Positions 52,894 to 64,000 of a stretch of 64,000 nucleotides of DNA are shown one piece after another. The position numbers and the translations under genes were made by a program. The stretch spans positions 731,316-795,315 of the forward strand of contig BCKK01000004.1 of the NCBI GenBank assembly GCA_001600615.1. The letters are read 5' to 3'. Every line of letters starts with the position of its first letter. Positions within the stretch are counted from its first letter, which is position 1. Source of the stretch: Dioszegia crocea. Taxonomy: Eukaryota > Basidiomycota > Tremellomycetes > Tremellales > Bulleribasidiaceae. The notes beneath the pieces were generated by a model. The model was not told where the DNA came from, did no database searches, and saw only the letters and a program-made list of their open reading frames with translations.

Positions 52894-55800
52894 TCATCTC
52901 GCATGCGTGAATTCGTTATCGTTATAGCCAGTGTCGTTATTTCCATCTACCTCCTGCTCCTCTGCTTCTCGCATCATATCTGGCGAATCAGCATTCCACA
53001 TGTACTCTATCCGATCAGAAGTAGCAGACTCACCTCCCCACATGTTACTCTCCTCTACCCCCGGTGAGCCTCTACGACTCCGCTCATCGTCCGAAAATGA
53101 GTCGCTAGACAATCAGCTCTTCAATCCTTCCTAATCCGCCGGACAAACGTAAACTCACCGTTCAAGCCCAGACTGGTCGAAAGATAGCATACTGGCATCA
53201 GAACCCCGATGAGACATCGCCGCGCTTCCAGCATACAAAGTAGGCGAATGGTGCCTTGGGATATTCGAGTGGAAATTAGGCGAAGATGAGCCTAGCTTTG
53301 GGCTCGAACGGCGAGAACCCCTCGAGGAGGTAGGCGATTCGGGTAAGATGTAGTCTTGCCGCTCGAAAGGGTCGATATCCATCTCGTCTTCGGGCGAAGG
53401 CGCAATGGGCTCGAGCACGATGGCGGGGATACCCTTCGCTTCGTTGATGGCCCGTCGCCTTTCGTCCCTCATTTTTAGATATCGTCGGCGGCAGTAGATG
53501 GTCCGGAGTAGTCCTCTGACTCTGTCTAGATTCACGAGGTCGGTGACTCGTTCCGTCTTGGCTCTTCTTTCGAGCAGGTCGTCAAGTCTGTACATGTAAG
53601 CTTGACTGAGTAAGAGCATGGCACAGGAGACAGCTTACTGCAGTGCCTTTTCGTCGTCGATTAATTTGTAGTGCGCAAGCATGAACAACATCGAGTTAAA
53701 GCTTATCCCTCGGCCGGGCTCTTCCGTTATCCGAGCTTCGTGATACAGGCGGGCGAAGATCCTCCGCCGTTCCCTGACTTTGACTTGATCTAGCTGCCGT
53801 ACTAATCCTTCCACCCGTCTGACATCGACTGCGTGCCTGGTGCCGGTGGCGACAACTAGCCTACCGGCCGCATTGTCGACGGGATCAGGGATGGAGGAGC
53901 GTAGTAATGTCCGGATGGACATGTTGGCGGGGTATGGTCGTACTTCGAAGACACCGCTTAGCATCTGTCCAGTTAGCATAGAATGACAGCGAGGTCAGGA
54001 GGCATACGGATAAGAAAGGCATGAGCTCTTTGCGCGTGATGTAACCCGTGCGACGCGTGTCAATATCCGCCCAGACCCGCTTGAATGCGCCTGTATGATC
54101 AGCTACATAAACGCTATGATGAGCTGAGTGAACGTACGCATCTGCTCTCGGTCCAAAGATATGCCGCCGGGCATCTGGTACACATACGCGAATGACTCGA
54201 CTACCACACCTGTAAACATGTTGAGGAAGATGTACCTTGAGACGTCAATTACGTTCTTGGAAGAGCGATTCGGGGACTCACATGGACAAGATGTTCCAGC
54301 TGATGAAGAGAAAGTATGCCCAGCCAGGACTCCCGCAATCCGAGTTGAGGAAGTTTGCAGAGTACGTACACCGCGGGACTTCGAGGGTGCTGGCCAGTTA
54401 GCGAGGGGAAACAAGGCTGAGGTCAGACTTACAAATTGTGCATGTAACTGTTCCAGCCTTCCCTGCAGCTGTCAGCACCTGGCTCTAGCGTGACAATCTA
54501 GTACGACTCACCCAGTTGACATGAAAGCCAGCATAACAAGCGCATTCCCAAAAGTGTAGTAATTCTGAAATCGAGTTCCCGACGCAGTTCCGGTCTTTGT
54601 CAAGCCAAAGACTTCGACAAACATGATTGCGTAGAAGATGAACAGACAACCCCACAGAAGGAAGAGTTTACCGACGGCGGGGAGACTAGCCCTGATCTTT
54701 GTAAGCTTGACGCCTGACGGGCTTACGGCTGACTTACACCGATGTTTTGAACAGCTGGTTCAACCGACTGTTCCGCTGAACTAGCTTCAGAGCAATGGCC
54801 ACTAAGAATAGCTTCTGCAATTGTACATTGCCCTGACTCCCCGGCGTACCCGCTAAGCCAGATTGTAAAGCTGGTATAGTTGTCGCAAAGGAGCCGGTGA
54901 TGACGACGAGGTCGAAGAGGTTCCAGCCGTTCGCCCGAAAACTTCGCATGCCCAGGCCAAAGAAACGGACCAGAAGATCGATAGCGTAGATCATAGTCAG
55001 AATGAGAAAGATACTATCTGTCCTAGTCAGCCTTGTCATTGGAGATCATCGCTCAGCTCACCAATTTGCTGATCATTAAAGATGGTGTTGTTGAAATCTT
55101 CGAAACTGATTGATCAGTGCGAGTGATAGATTATCGTCAACGAGCTTACGATAGTAGTAAGATATGCAGGTAGTAGATGACCGTAAACATCCTTGCCCAC
55201 CAGCCATGCTTGTCGGTGGCTCGTCTGTAGCACCACATCCTGACGCCGTCCGAAGGTGGATTCTTGGGAAGTTGAGAGGGTGTTTGCGCTTTGATGAACT
55301 TCGAGAGGTCAACCCATCGTCTCTGCTCCGTGGTAAGGAGCAGCATTCCAGACCGCATCGAGAAGTTCTCAATGATGATACTGTCTTTGTCAGCCAGGAC
55401 AATGAGCGTGTCATAGACCTGACGGACCTGACGAAAAGCGTCAAAATGATGACGCCACCAAATAGGTTGAACACGATGAAGAAGATGCTGTTCCATTGCG
55501 CTGCATTTTCCACTGGCTGTAGGTTGAAGCCAGTGATGGAAGTGGCTGAGTTCATCACGTCGATCCAGCCTTCGAGCGAGACAATCTCGAAGAGGATAAG
55601 CATGGATTGTCGGAAGGAGTCGAACGAGTACACGGTCTCGCCGCCGATCAAACCAGGGTTGGACCAGACCTGGGACGCGAGGAAGCCGAGTGAATCGTCT
55701 AGCGGAGTGATCGAGGTCTCGCCAGAGCACGTAGCGAAGCCAGCGACGGTGCTATCAGTGCATTGGTATAGGGTGCCGGAAAAGATGTTCAGCCTATCAG

Positions 55801-58800
55801 GTCAGCGGATGAGTTGGAGCAGATGCCACAAATAGACTCACCCCCAAACGGCGAAAGGGATGATGTAGAGAATCATCAAGATCAAGGCATCGACGATGTT
55901 GATGAAGCCCGCAAAGAGCACGACGTGAAGCGTGTCTCTCAGGCGAGAGAAGAGGGTGATGAGTCGCAAAGCCCGCACACTCCTCAGAGCCCGAGTCAAC
56001 CTGTTGACACCGCCAATGACGATCAGTGATCCGGCGATGTTGACGATCAAAGCGAGCAGGATGATAAAGTCGAAGATGTTCCACACCGATAGGAGATATG
56101 CGTTGGGAGCAAAGATGAATCCGTCCGCTATAATCTTCATGATCGCCTCGACGATAAAGACCCCGCTCAGACCAGCTTCGACAATGTCATACCATGATCC
56201 TCGGAAGTACCCGTTGGTCTCGTAGTAGTACTTTCGATAGATCGGGGTGGAAATGGCAGCGACGACGATGCTGGCTACGATGGTGGCGAATATGACCATC
56301 TTAACAATGAGGCGCAGGATGGGATGGGCAGGGCGGCCAAAGATCCGATCGCCGTAAGCCGGCTCGAAGCACGATTGGCAGAATCGCCGAATGACATTCG
56401 ATTGTTTGAACACCCAGAGGGATCGATCAAAGCTTGGATGAGCAGCGATAAAGTCTGCCTGCTGATTTCGACGTTCTCGATTGGCGTCGGCAACCTCGTT
56501 TCCCTCCGTATTGGTGTTGACCGGGGGCAGCAAGTCGGTTCTGCAGATTAGCACTTTCCTTCAAGTTGAAAACTCACAATCCGCGATCATCCGCATAGTC
56601 ATCATCTCGAGAGATGGGCCGACCCAAAGTCGACAAAGGACGCTTTCGATAGCGCAGCACACTATCATCGTTCTCCCGACCAAACAGCTTCCGAAGCTTC
56701 AGCTTGGAGGCCTCAAGCCCGCTAGAACCCTTCGCCGGCGCCGCCTCGCCCACATCTGCGCCGACAGTCTGCTTGAGCGGCAAGACCAGGTTGTGTGGCA
56801 GGGATTTGACCTGAAGGGCTTGGTGTCGGGCTTTGACAAGGCGATAAGGGTTTAGCCGGTCGATCCAGCTCACATGTCCCGACTGGGGCTGTCCGCGTCG
56901 GATGAACTCTTCGACTTGTCGTTTCCGCTTTTGTTCTTCGGCGATTTGGAAGTTCTGGTTGTCAGCTATGTGGGATTGCAGAGTGCGACTGCTCACCTCA
57001 TTGATTACAGCCACGAACATCTGCAGGACGATGACTATTGCTATTAGCTGTCGTTCCAAGGTCGATGCACGCATGACTCACAGTACGAGAATATCAACCA
57101 GCAGCACAAGAACATCGCAGCTATGATCTTTTGTCTCCATGGAGCCTCGGCTTGCATCTACAGCATTAGCCAGACCAAGTCACCGCGACTAAGACTCACC
57201 GCATTATACATGATGTCCGACCAATTTTCCGACGAAAACAGCTGGAGAAACTGGTCAGCAATTGAAAGCGTTAGGGTATCAGAGCCGAGCTCACCTGATA
57301 CATGCCAAGAAAGGCATTGTACGTCTGAGAAAAGCTGATGAACTCTGTGTTGGCAAGATCGCCTCGGAACAGTTGCACAGCCTGCCTCAATGAGCGCGTG
57401 TTCGCAAGTTTCAGTACAGCTTGAGAGACTCACAAAAAGGGCAGCTAGGAAGTTCATGGTAAAGAGAAATATGGTCATGTTGAGCAAGCCAGTGATACTG
57501 CCGAACAATCGCAGCTGAATGAGTTAGACGACATTCCGTCACCCATGCCGGAGCTACTCACGAGCAAAGGCTTCATGCGCGGGAAAGCAAGAACGAAGCG
57601 GTACCATCTCAGCAGCTGGAAGACGGTCAACCACTGATATGTTGACGATGTGGCAATGATGGGGATCTGAATGATGGACGTCGTGACAGCCAAGAAGAGA
57701 TCGAACGTGTTTCGCGGGTTGAACAGAAAATCGTGCCAGGCCGGAAAGTACGCAAAGATGCGAAATGCAATCTCAAAGTCGAAAGCCAGGGTGACGGCTA
57801 ATTCGATGCTTTTTAAGAGGTCGAGCATTGATTCGGAAGAATCGTCCGTTTTGCAGCCTTGTGCGACTAGCGATACGAGTATCAAGGCGACCCAGAAGTA
57901 TTCGGTTTTGCGATATATCCGCAATATCCGGCCCTCCTCCTTCTTCTTGTCGTTCGCTGACCAGTTTGCATCGACGCCAAGGGCGGAGCTGGGCCATGAG
58001 CTTTTTCGGGGGACAAACATGGCCAAGTCACTCATCTGCGCCGAAAGCGCTACGACGCGTATCTGACCGTACGCCTTTGAAGGTGTTGACGACAACAGCA
58101 ACGACGAGGTTGATGAGCCAGAAGTTGATGATGATTACGCCCACAATCCAGTATAGGGCCGATGCAAAGTAGTCGGAATCCATCGCGGAGTACATGACGG
58201 GTGCCCATGTGTTGACTAGTCTGTCAGAAGGGCGACTCTCGTACATCGAGATCTGAGGACTTACTTGACGCAATGATGACGACTTGTATGAGGGCATAGA
58301 AGAAGTTGTCAAAGCTCATAGTATTCCCTTCTGGATTGTTTTCTCCAACCTATACTTTTAGCTGGGTTCCTCACGTACAGTTGACCAACTGACCGTGCAT
58401 ATCTGGTTCAGGGGACATATATTGCCTTTCGGTCCCTGCGAAAATGGCTGCCCATTAAGCAGGACATATGGCAATTCCAATAATGTCACCGGATCGAGGT
58501 GCCCACCGCAATGTTGACCGGTGTCGATGATATTCGTCGCGTTGTTCGGGTCGGTGAGGATACATGTCCGTCTGAATGATCCCCTAAAGCTCTGAATTCC
58601 AATGATGGAGAATAGAGTCGAAGCGAAAATGACGAAAAATCCGACGGTGATAAGGAGTGGACCGGCTCTTTTGAGCGAATCCAGAATCGTCGCCGTCCCG
58701 CTCGTAATGACAAGTAAACGACCCGCTCGGAGGATAGACAGAGCGCGGAAAATGTAGATGTGATGATTATCCGATGCCTCCTGTCTGGCCGTAGCCAGGA

Positions 58801-60265
58801 TGAACGTTATCCAAAAGCACACAATCGAGAGGAGGTCGATACGGTGCCATGAATGTCGAAGGTAAGGGCGTCCAGCTGCTGACAGGTCCAATTGGCGTTG
58901 AATGGCAGTTTGGAAGGGAGCTTCAGGAATGGCTGTTGTTTTACCAGTCGGTCCTGCGGGCTTTGTAGCGCTTGTTGAGCGCCATGCAGCTCGAGGGGCA
59001 GAGGGGACTATAGACGATCGTTTGAATTGCGATTGAGCCCGCTTGGCTCGCTTGGTGGCACGGGGTATAAGGCCGTTTGGACCAGATACCCAGGCCGAAA
59101 CGGTAGTCTCGGGGTCGAAAATCAAGCCAGTGGTAATTGTTCGTACTATCGCTTCGAGGCTACATGTTAGTGTCGGATTGACAGCGTGGACCTACGTGAA
59201 AATCACGAAAATGACAAGGATGACCCAGTCTTCCCATGATTGAAAGTACCCGTCGCCTGGTCGGGGTGTGTATAGCGGTGTGGATGACTGAATAGTGAGG
59301 ATGACGGCGTAGATGATGATGAGGACCAGTATGGCACTTTCGGACCATCTATAGGATCAGCCAGGGCATCATCAGGTGGAAATACTATCAACATACGGCC
59401 AATTCATAACTGTACTGCACATCCGCCTGACCGAGCTTGTTGGCCCGAAGAAACACAATGTCCTCCCTCTCAATCCGGACGACGCTGGCTCCGGCGGTAA
59501 CCCCTCCGGACGGCCAGTATTCGTCGCAAGGGGCAGAACTTGGAACGGATCCATCTCATACATCCCCTTTGAACCCTTCCCGTCGTCCCCGTCTGGCCCG
59601 TCCGGCAATCGCGTCCGCCCATCGCCCCGACCAGGACTCATGAGGCTCGACACCCTCACACTTGCCTTTCGCAGGGTGTTGGACACGGCGCGGAAAGTCG
59701 GAGAGCGAGTAACGCTCGCTGCGAGATTTCGAGTACCGCCAGCTACTCCGTGCTCGTCGTACACCCTTCGGGATTTCTTGGAGGATGGAGGTACGGGATA
59801 AGAGCGTGAAGAAGATGGCGCAAAGGGGGTTTGGTCCCTGTAGTCTTCTGTCGGAGGGGAGCCATTAGACAGATTCGAGTCAAAGGATGTCGTAGAGTCC
59901 GCTTGGTGGAAGAATGGACGACGACCGGCATCCCCCTCCCATGGTCTAGAGCCGCCATTGCCATTGTAATCTCCCCGCGTTTCTCTCAATCCCAGATCAT
60001 ACTCCTCCATTGGTCCGTCGTCAGGTATGAGGCGTGTCCGACTAGGCGGTGCTAGACTTCGCATCCCATTGTCCGCCGGACGTACTTCGGTCTCTGTAGT
60101 TAAAGCACGTTGAGATAGTCTGCTCCAGCTTAGCCGACGTGAGAGACCGTCTGCTCCCGGAGATGAAGGCGTCGGTGAGGGCGATGGGGAAGGGAGCGGT
60201 GAACGGAAGGAGGTGGAGATTGCTGTAGGGAGTCGACCGCGCGAGCTCGAGCTGGCGTCGGCCAT
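52894..60265 (-). CDS. CCH1: CCH1, four-repeat cation/calcium channel alpha subunit
   Basis: Plasma-membrane high-affinity calcium channel of about 2,000 residues that works with Mid1. It has four repeats of six membrane segments. Pore-loop filter positions are N in repeat I (NTWAPVMYS, 58211-58213), E in repeat II (SSENWSDIM, 57227-57229), E in repeat III (SLEGWIDVM, 55571-55573) and E in repeat IV (TGEGWNSYM, 54459-54461). The S4-like helices ([34 protein letters not shown]) carry fewer regular positive charges than animal CaV channels. Ser/Pro-rich cytoplasmic tails lie at both ends. The start is the first in-frame ATG (60263-60265). The last exon ends NDNEFTHAR and TGA. More than 20 short introns. 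Its stop is 85 bp from that of FAB1. Confidence 0.96.
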
Positions 60266-60736
60266 TGTTGATCCTCCGTTCGGCAAGGTATCAAGACGAG
60301 TGGTAGTGAGAAGCGTGTCGCATCGTTCGGATGGCAAGGTCGCCCTTGAAGATCTCGAGGGTCAGATGTTTTGGACAAGTGTGGATAAATATGCTCAGGC
60401 ATCGGAATATCACCTCACACCTCACAGCCTCAGACGCGGTTAGCACTTGGAAAACACAATTGTATATACGAGTTGAAAAATCCTGCTTCCACATAAAGTC
60501 CGGTGTCTTAGTGGATCACCGACTAGAAGAGGTTCGCCTCAATCCACTTTTTGTTGCCGAGAGGGCCGTAACCCCAGTTCGAACCTGGCACACGCGTCCT
60601 TTTTGTCCGCTGGACCGACCGTGTGCGCTCAGCGCTGGACGTGAATCGATACCAACATAGGAATGAAGAGAACTAGAATTGTCCATGGAATTAAGAGCTA
60701 CACGGGAGATATACACAATCACGCCCCAACTCCAAA
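60266..60736. other. Intergenic region with a structured, Pol III-like element
   Basis: This is CCH1 upstream sequence plus the 3' flank of the next gene. It contains the hairpin-rich element described separately at 60497-60604. Nothing else recognised. Confidence 0.35.
60497..60604 (+). ncRNA. Candidate structured RNA, tRNA-like end (weak)
   Basis: Outer inverted repeat AGTGGAT / ATCCACT (60510-60516, 60542-60548) encloses a GAGG-TTCG-CCTC hairpin (60529-60540). Downstream CCAG-TTCGAAC-CTGG (60574-60588) looks like a tRNA T-arm / B box, and a TTTTT run (60600-60604) could end Pol III transcription. An A-box-like TGTCTTAGTGG is at 60504-60514. No closing acceptor stem was found, so it is not a normal tRNA. 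It may be a decayed tRNA, another Pol III RNA or coincidence. Confidence 0.2.
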
Positions 60737-63536
60737 CTAATTAGCCAAATGAGAACTCATCCTCCTCGTCCTTCCCTGTTGAGCACCAGCCGCCGGTCTC
60801 TCACCCATCCTTTGTCCCCCAAACCCGCCCCTACCGCCCATATCACCGCCAGCGACATCCAAACCATTATGCACACTCCTCCTCCACTCTTCAGCCTTTT
60901 TCGCCCCATCCCCTCTTCCCCCTCCGGCCGCCCCACCCAAACCGGGCCTCGGCCCATTCATCCCCATTTCCCTCTCCCTCTCTTTGGCCCGTAACGCCAT
61001 TGCCTCCTCCCTCTTCCTCATCTCTTCCCTCTCCACCCTCTTCTGCCTCTCCCACTTCTCTTTAGCCTGCGCCAACGCCACCTCTTCATTCATCTTGGAC
61101 GAGACTGGATCCTGCAATTTCGAGATGCGTCTCCGGTGCCGATCTGCCAATTCCTCATATGTCATCGTCCGCTGTATCCGCTGTGGGGGTTGGACCTCGG
61201 CAGACCGTGAGGCAGAACCAGTTATAACGCCTGCTCCGCCAGGGATCATTGACATTGTAGATGATCGGTTTGGAAGGGGTTGGGCGTTTGATTGGGATTG
61301 GGGAAGGTCATAGCCCGACACAGCGCGCGACATGGCTACGTTTGCAGAAGCGCTTTCTGTCCGTCGGAGGGGTTCTCGGATGGGGTACGTGTCATGGTTG
61401 ATTTGGCGTGAATGTGAGATGACGCCAGGGTTGAAGTCCAGGTCCGATACCCTGGGCTCAAGCATGCTTGTTGTTCGCTCCCGACGGTCGTCGACGTCGT
61501 ATGGCAGTGTAGATATTGGTCTGGGGATAGGGAGTGAAGCTGGAGACGGGAGTGTAGGGGAGATTATCCGCCTGTCGGAGGTATATCTCTCCCAGTCGCT
61601 CTGGGGTCTGAGCTGTTGTGCGGAAGACGGTCGATCGACGGGTGCAAAGCTCGGCTCCAACATCCGGGACGAGCTTCCAGACATCTGACGAGTGGTGGTG
61701 GTGGGGAATTCGGCAAAGTGTGTTAAGGTGGGAGTATTCGCGCGAGATCCTTGGCCCGTGGGAGTTTGAGAACGGAGAATGTCCAAACTGCTCGCGATGG
61801 ACTGTCGGGCCTGTCGAACCTCCTCCAACAGCCTTATATTCTTCTCGAGTTCATCCTCTTCCTTCCCGCCCGCCGATTGAGCGCCTGAACGAGGTTTAAA
61901 CGGACTCTTCAACTCCTCTCGATCCCTCATCCCTTCTCCGGATCCGTCGAAAGCAGCGTATGACAACCTAGAGCCCGACCTCGACATCTCGCCCATTGAG
62001 GGCGAATGAAGAGGACTGGCAAGCGTCTGCGTCTCATATCGCCCTTTATCCCTCTCGCTCAGTAGGCTGAGTTGGCTACTCGCTCGCCTCGGATCAAATT
62101 CGAGGTGAGGGAGGGGATCAGTCGAGGGTGACCCTAGCCCGGATCCTGAAGGAAGATGGGCGCTATCGCCCGATTTGGGCCCGTACTTCTCCTCCCATTC
62201 CGTCTGCTCCGATTCGAGATTCTTGAATCGTTCAGCGGCCTTGCTGACATCCACCGCATCCTCTCGCGCCTCCTCGTCGTCTTTGAGCTGTTTTATGCGT
62301 TTTTGGAGAATGTTCAACACGCGGAACTGGATTGCGGCACCGACCTGGCTTATTAGCTCGAATAACAACATGGGTGGATGTGACACTTACGACGACTACA
62401 GCAGCGAGAATACCAAGTTCAATCGACATTGTCTGGGTCAGAGGGTATTTGGCACCGTTAAGACTGGCGTACAGGTCCCAGTAGCCCAAATTGTAGATGT
62501 AGAACTACAGAATCAGCATATCCCCCTAGCCCATCAAAAGCACTCACCTCTTTAAGCCCGGCTCGTGTGTAACAATCCACACCCAACATAAATGCCGTCG
62601 CTCCGATCCAAGCAGTCCCGACCAACATCAACCACGGATTCAAAGCCTCGGGCAAACTAGCCACAAAAGCCGCCACTGTCAATCCGCCCAACAAACCCCA
62701 TCGGCCAATCACGTTGATGATGAGCCCACCAGGTCGGACGGCAAGGAGGAACCACCCAAATGCGAATCCGCCAGCTGCCGATACCCAGTATTTTGCCAAC
62801 TTCCAGAGGAAGATACCGATCCCGCCGCCGATAATGGCTGAGATTAGGCTGGCAAGAAGGTAGAGGCCGCGCAGGGTCTGAGAAGGGGGGTTCGGAGAGG
62901 GAGGTTGGATATTGGGCTGAACTCTGGACTAGTCAGTGCGTGTTGGAGCTCGGACGAGGAGGATGCTTACCCGAAGCGGAGTATCATGATGAGTGTGAAG
63001 AGACCAAAAGAGTAGCCTGAGGCGATGGCTAGACTCGACCTGCCCGTCAGCGTTGGTCACGTTCACGACTAGACAAGGGACATACCATCTGTTCTTGCCT
63101 CCGAGCACAGCCACTGGTATTCCCGTCAAGATCAGAACAGCGCCCAAGACACCATAAGCCGGATCGATCGGGATGGCGAATGGCAGATAATCGTCCCCTT
63201 CCTTCCATGGCACTGTTGAATTGGCAATGTGGTATTGGAGGCAGTGCCATTGTTGGAGATGGTGGAATTTGAGATGGCAGAGCTTACAGCGGCGGGCGAC
63301 GTGGAATTGAGAGTGAGGGTGAGGACGAATGTCGTTGGGGTGGGCGATGCGGAGCCTGAGGCGGGAGCGATAAGGGATGTGATGGTTGTAGTGATGACTG
63401 TCTGGTTGGATGATGTCGAGGCTGAGGCTGAGGGAGCTGCAGATGCGAATGTAGAGGCAGAGACCGAGCGGGAGGAATCTTGAGCGAGGACGAAGGGGAG
63501 GAGGCAGCTGGCCTTGACGAGGTGGAAGAACCGCAT
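60737..63536 (-). CDS. Multi-span membrane protein, TM198/TM7SF3-like (DUF4203)
   Basis: An N-terminal signal peptide (MRFFHLVKASCLLPFVLAQ) is followed by a Ser/Thr-rich, probably glycosylated extracellular stretch with several N-x-S/T sites. Then comes a block of about seven hydrophobic segments, starting YGVLGAVLILTGIPVAVLGG and including LINVIGRWGLLGGLTVAAFV, which fits the DUF4203 domain. The cytoplasmic C-terminus is about 500 residues: a coiled-coil-like part near LQKRIKQLKDDEEAREDAVD, long disordered Ser/Arg-rich sequence, a charged helix (near 61000-61130) and a Gly/Arg tail ending RTRRMSSHLAN. ATG at 63534-63536; stop TAG at 60737-60739. Four or five introns in the membrane part. The molecular function of such proteins in fungi is not established. 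Confidence 0.75.
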
Positions 63537-64000
63537 GATGATCGATCGGGAGTGATCAATCGGGTACCTCTACAATCGTTTGCAGGATCGTCTGAGATAG
63601 GTAAAGGAGCAACCAATAGACTACCAAATTCTGCCCAGAAGCAAAGGTTGGATGACGATGTCGACAATGTCGCACATGGGTTCCAAAGGTGTGTATATGT
63701 TTGACTCAAGGCTGATCCAGCCGTTTGGTCGTGTATCGGCTTGTGTGGTCGTGTCGGAAAGGTGTCTATATTGTCAAGAGAGGATGTTTGTACTGTCAAA
63801 GCGTCATTGTAGGCGAAGATGCAGATTGTCACTCAACCCGTGCAAAAAGGGGGTTGGGTGCAAAGGACATGGACACTCGGACCCATTCATAGTGCCGGAG
63901 CTTACTATTTAGCGCTACCAACATACCGATCCATCCCGATGGCCGATGTGGCATCAGTTGGGGAATACGTACAAAGTCAAAAAGCTGTGCAAGAGGGTGA
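63537..64000. other. Intergenic, right edge
   Basis: Upstream region of the DUF4203 membrane protein. Short open frames have no recognisable motif. No RNA or repeat seen. Confidence 0.4.

Noticed and set aside
60497..60604. A normal tRNA gene
   Set aside because: The T-arm and terminator look right, but no acceptor stem, D-arm or anticodon arm could be folded. Kept only as a weak structured-RNA candidate.

Overview
The window is nuclear DNA of a basidiomycete fungus, most likely a tremellomycete (Cryptococcus/Kwoniella relatives). Genes are closely packed and most are split by many short introns (about 45-60 nt) with a CTGAC/CTAAC branch site just before the acceptor AG. The gene set (a STE6-type ABC transporter, urease accessory protein UreD, the calcium channel Cch1, a Zn2Cys6 factor) fits this. 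The class is inferred; the kingdom is not in doubt. No bacterial, viral or complete transposon sequence was seen.

Layout: SMC3 (454-5044, -) diverges from TDP1 (5415-8578, +), a DNA-repair phosphodiesterase with three N-terminal ubiquitin-interacting motifs. Next come a STE6-like ABC exporter (8943-13243, -), a Zn2Cys6 transcription factor (13622-16218, -), a 152-residue orphan (17105-17563, +), a Cid1/Trf4-type nucleotidyltransferase (17929-21298, -), a gene-poor 1.26 kb stretch, and RAD54 (22557-25577, -).

The accessory part is 25.9-38.7 kb. It holds four genes with at least seven RNase H-fold modules: a three-module gene (25879-29369, +), a two-module gene (29969-32374, +) and two single-module genes (36404-37153 and 37868-38690, both -). 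They lie on both sides of URE4/UreD (32765-33844, -) and a sphingosine kinase (34050-36129, +). The modules resemble the RNase H domain of retroelements, but no reverse transcriptase, integrase or tyrosine recombinase is visible. Six of them share a fixed plan: short leader helix, Pro/Ser-rich linker, RNase H-like core and a terminal helix. In the multi-module genes they are joined at phase-1 introns. Catalytic acids range from complete to entirely lost. This is the best candidate for an undescribed system.

The right part is conserved housekeeping: zuotin (38875-40444, +), URI/Bud27 prefoldin (40764-43234, +), RNA polymerase I/III subunit AC40 (43321-44705, -), FAB1 PI3P 5-kinase (45038-52808, +) facing CCH1 (52894-60265, -) tail to tail, and a membrane protein with a TM198/TM7SF3-like (DUF4203) domain (60737-63536, -). 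Gene ends are given as start codon to stop codon. Introns were placed by eye, so small exon errors are possible.
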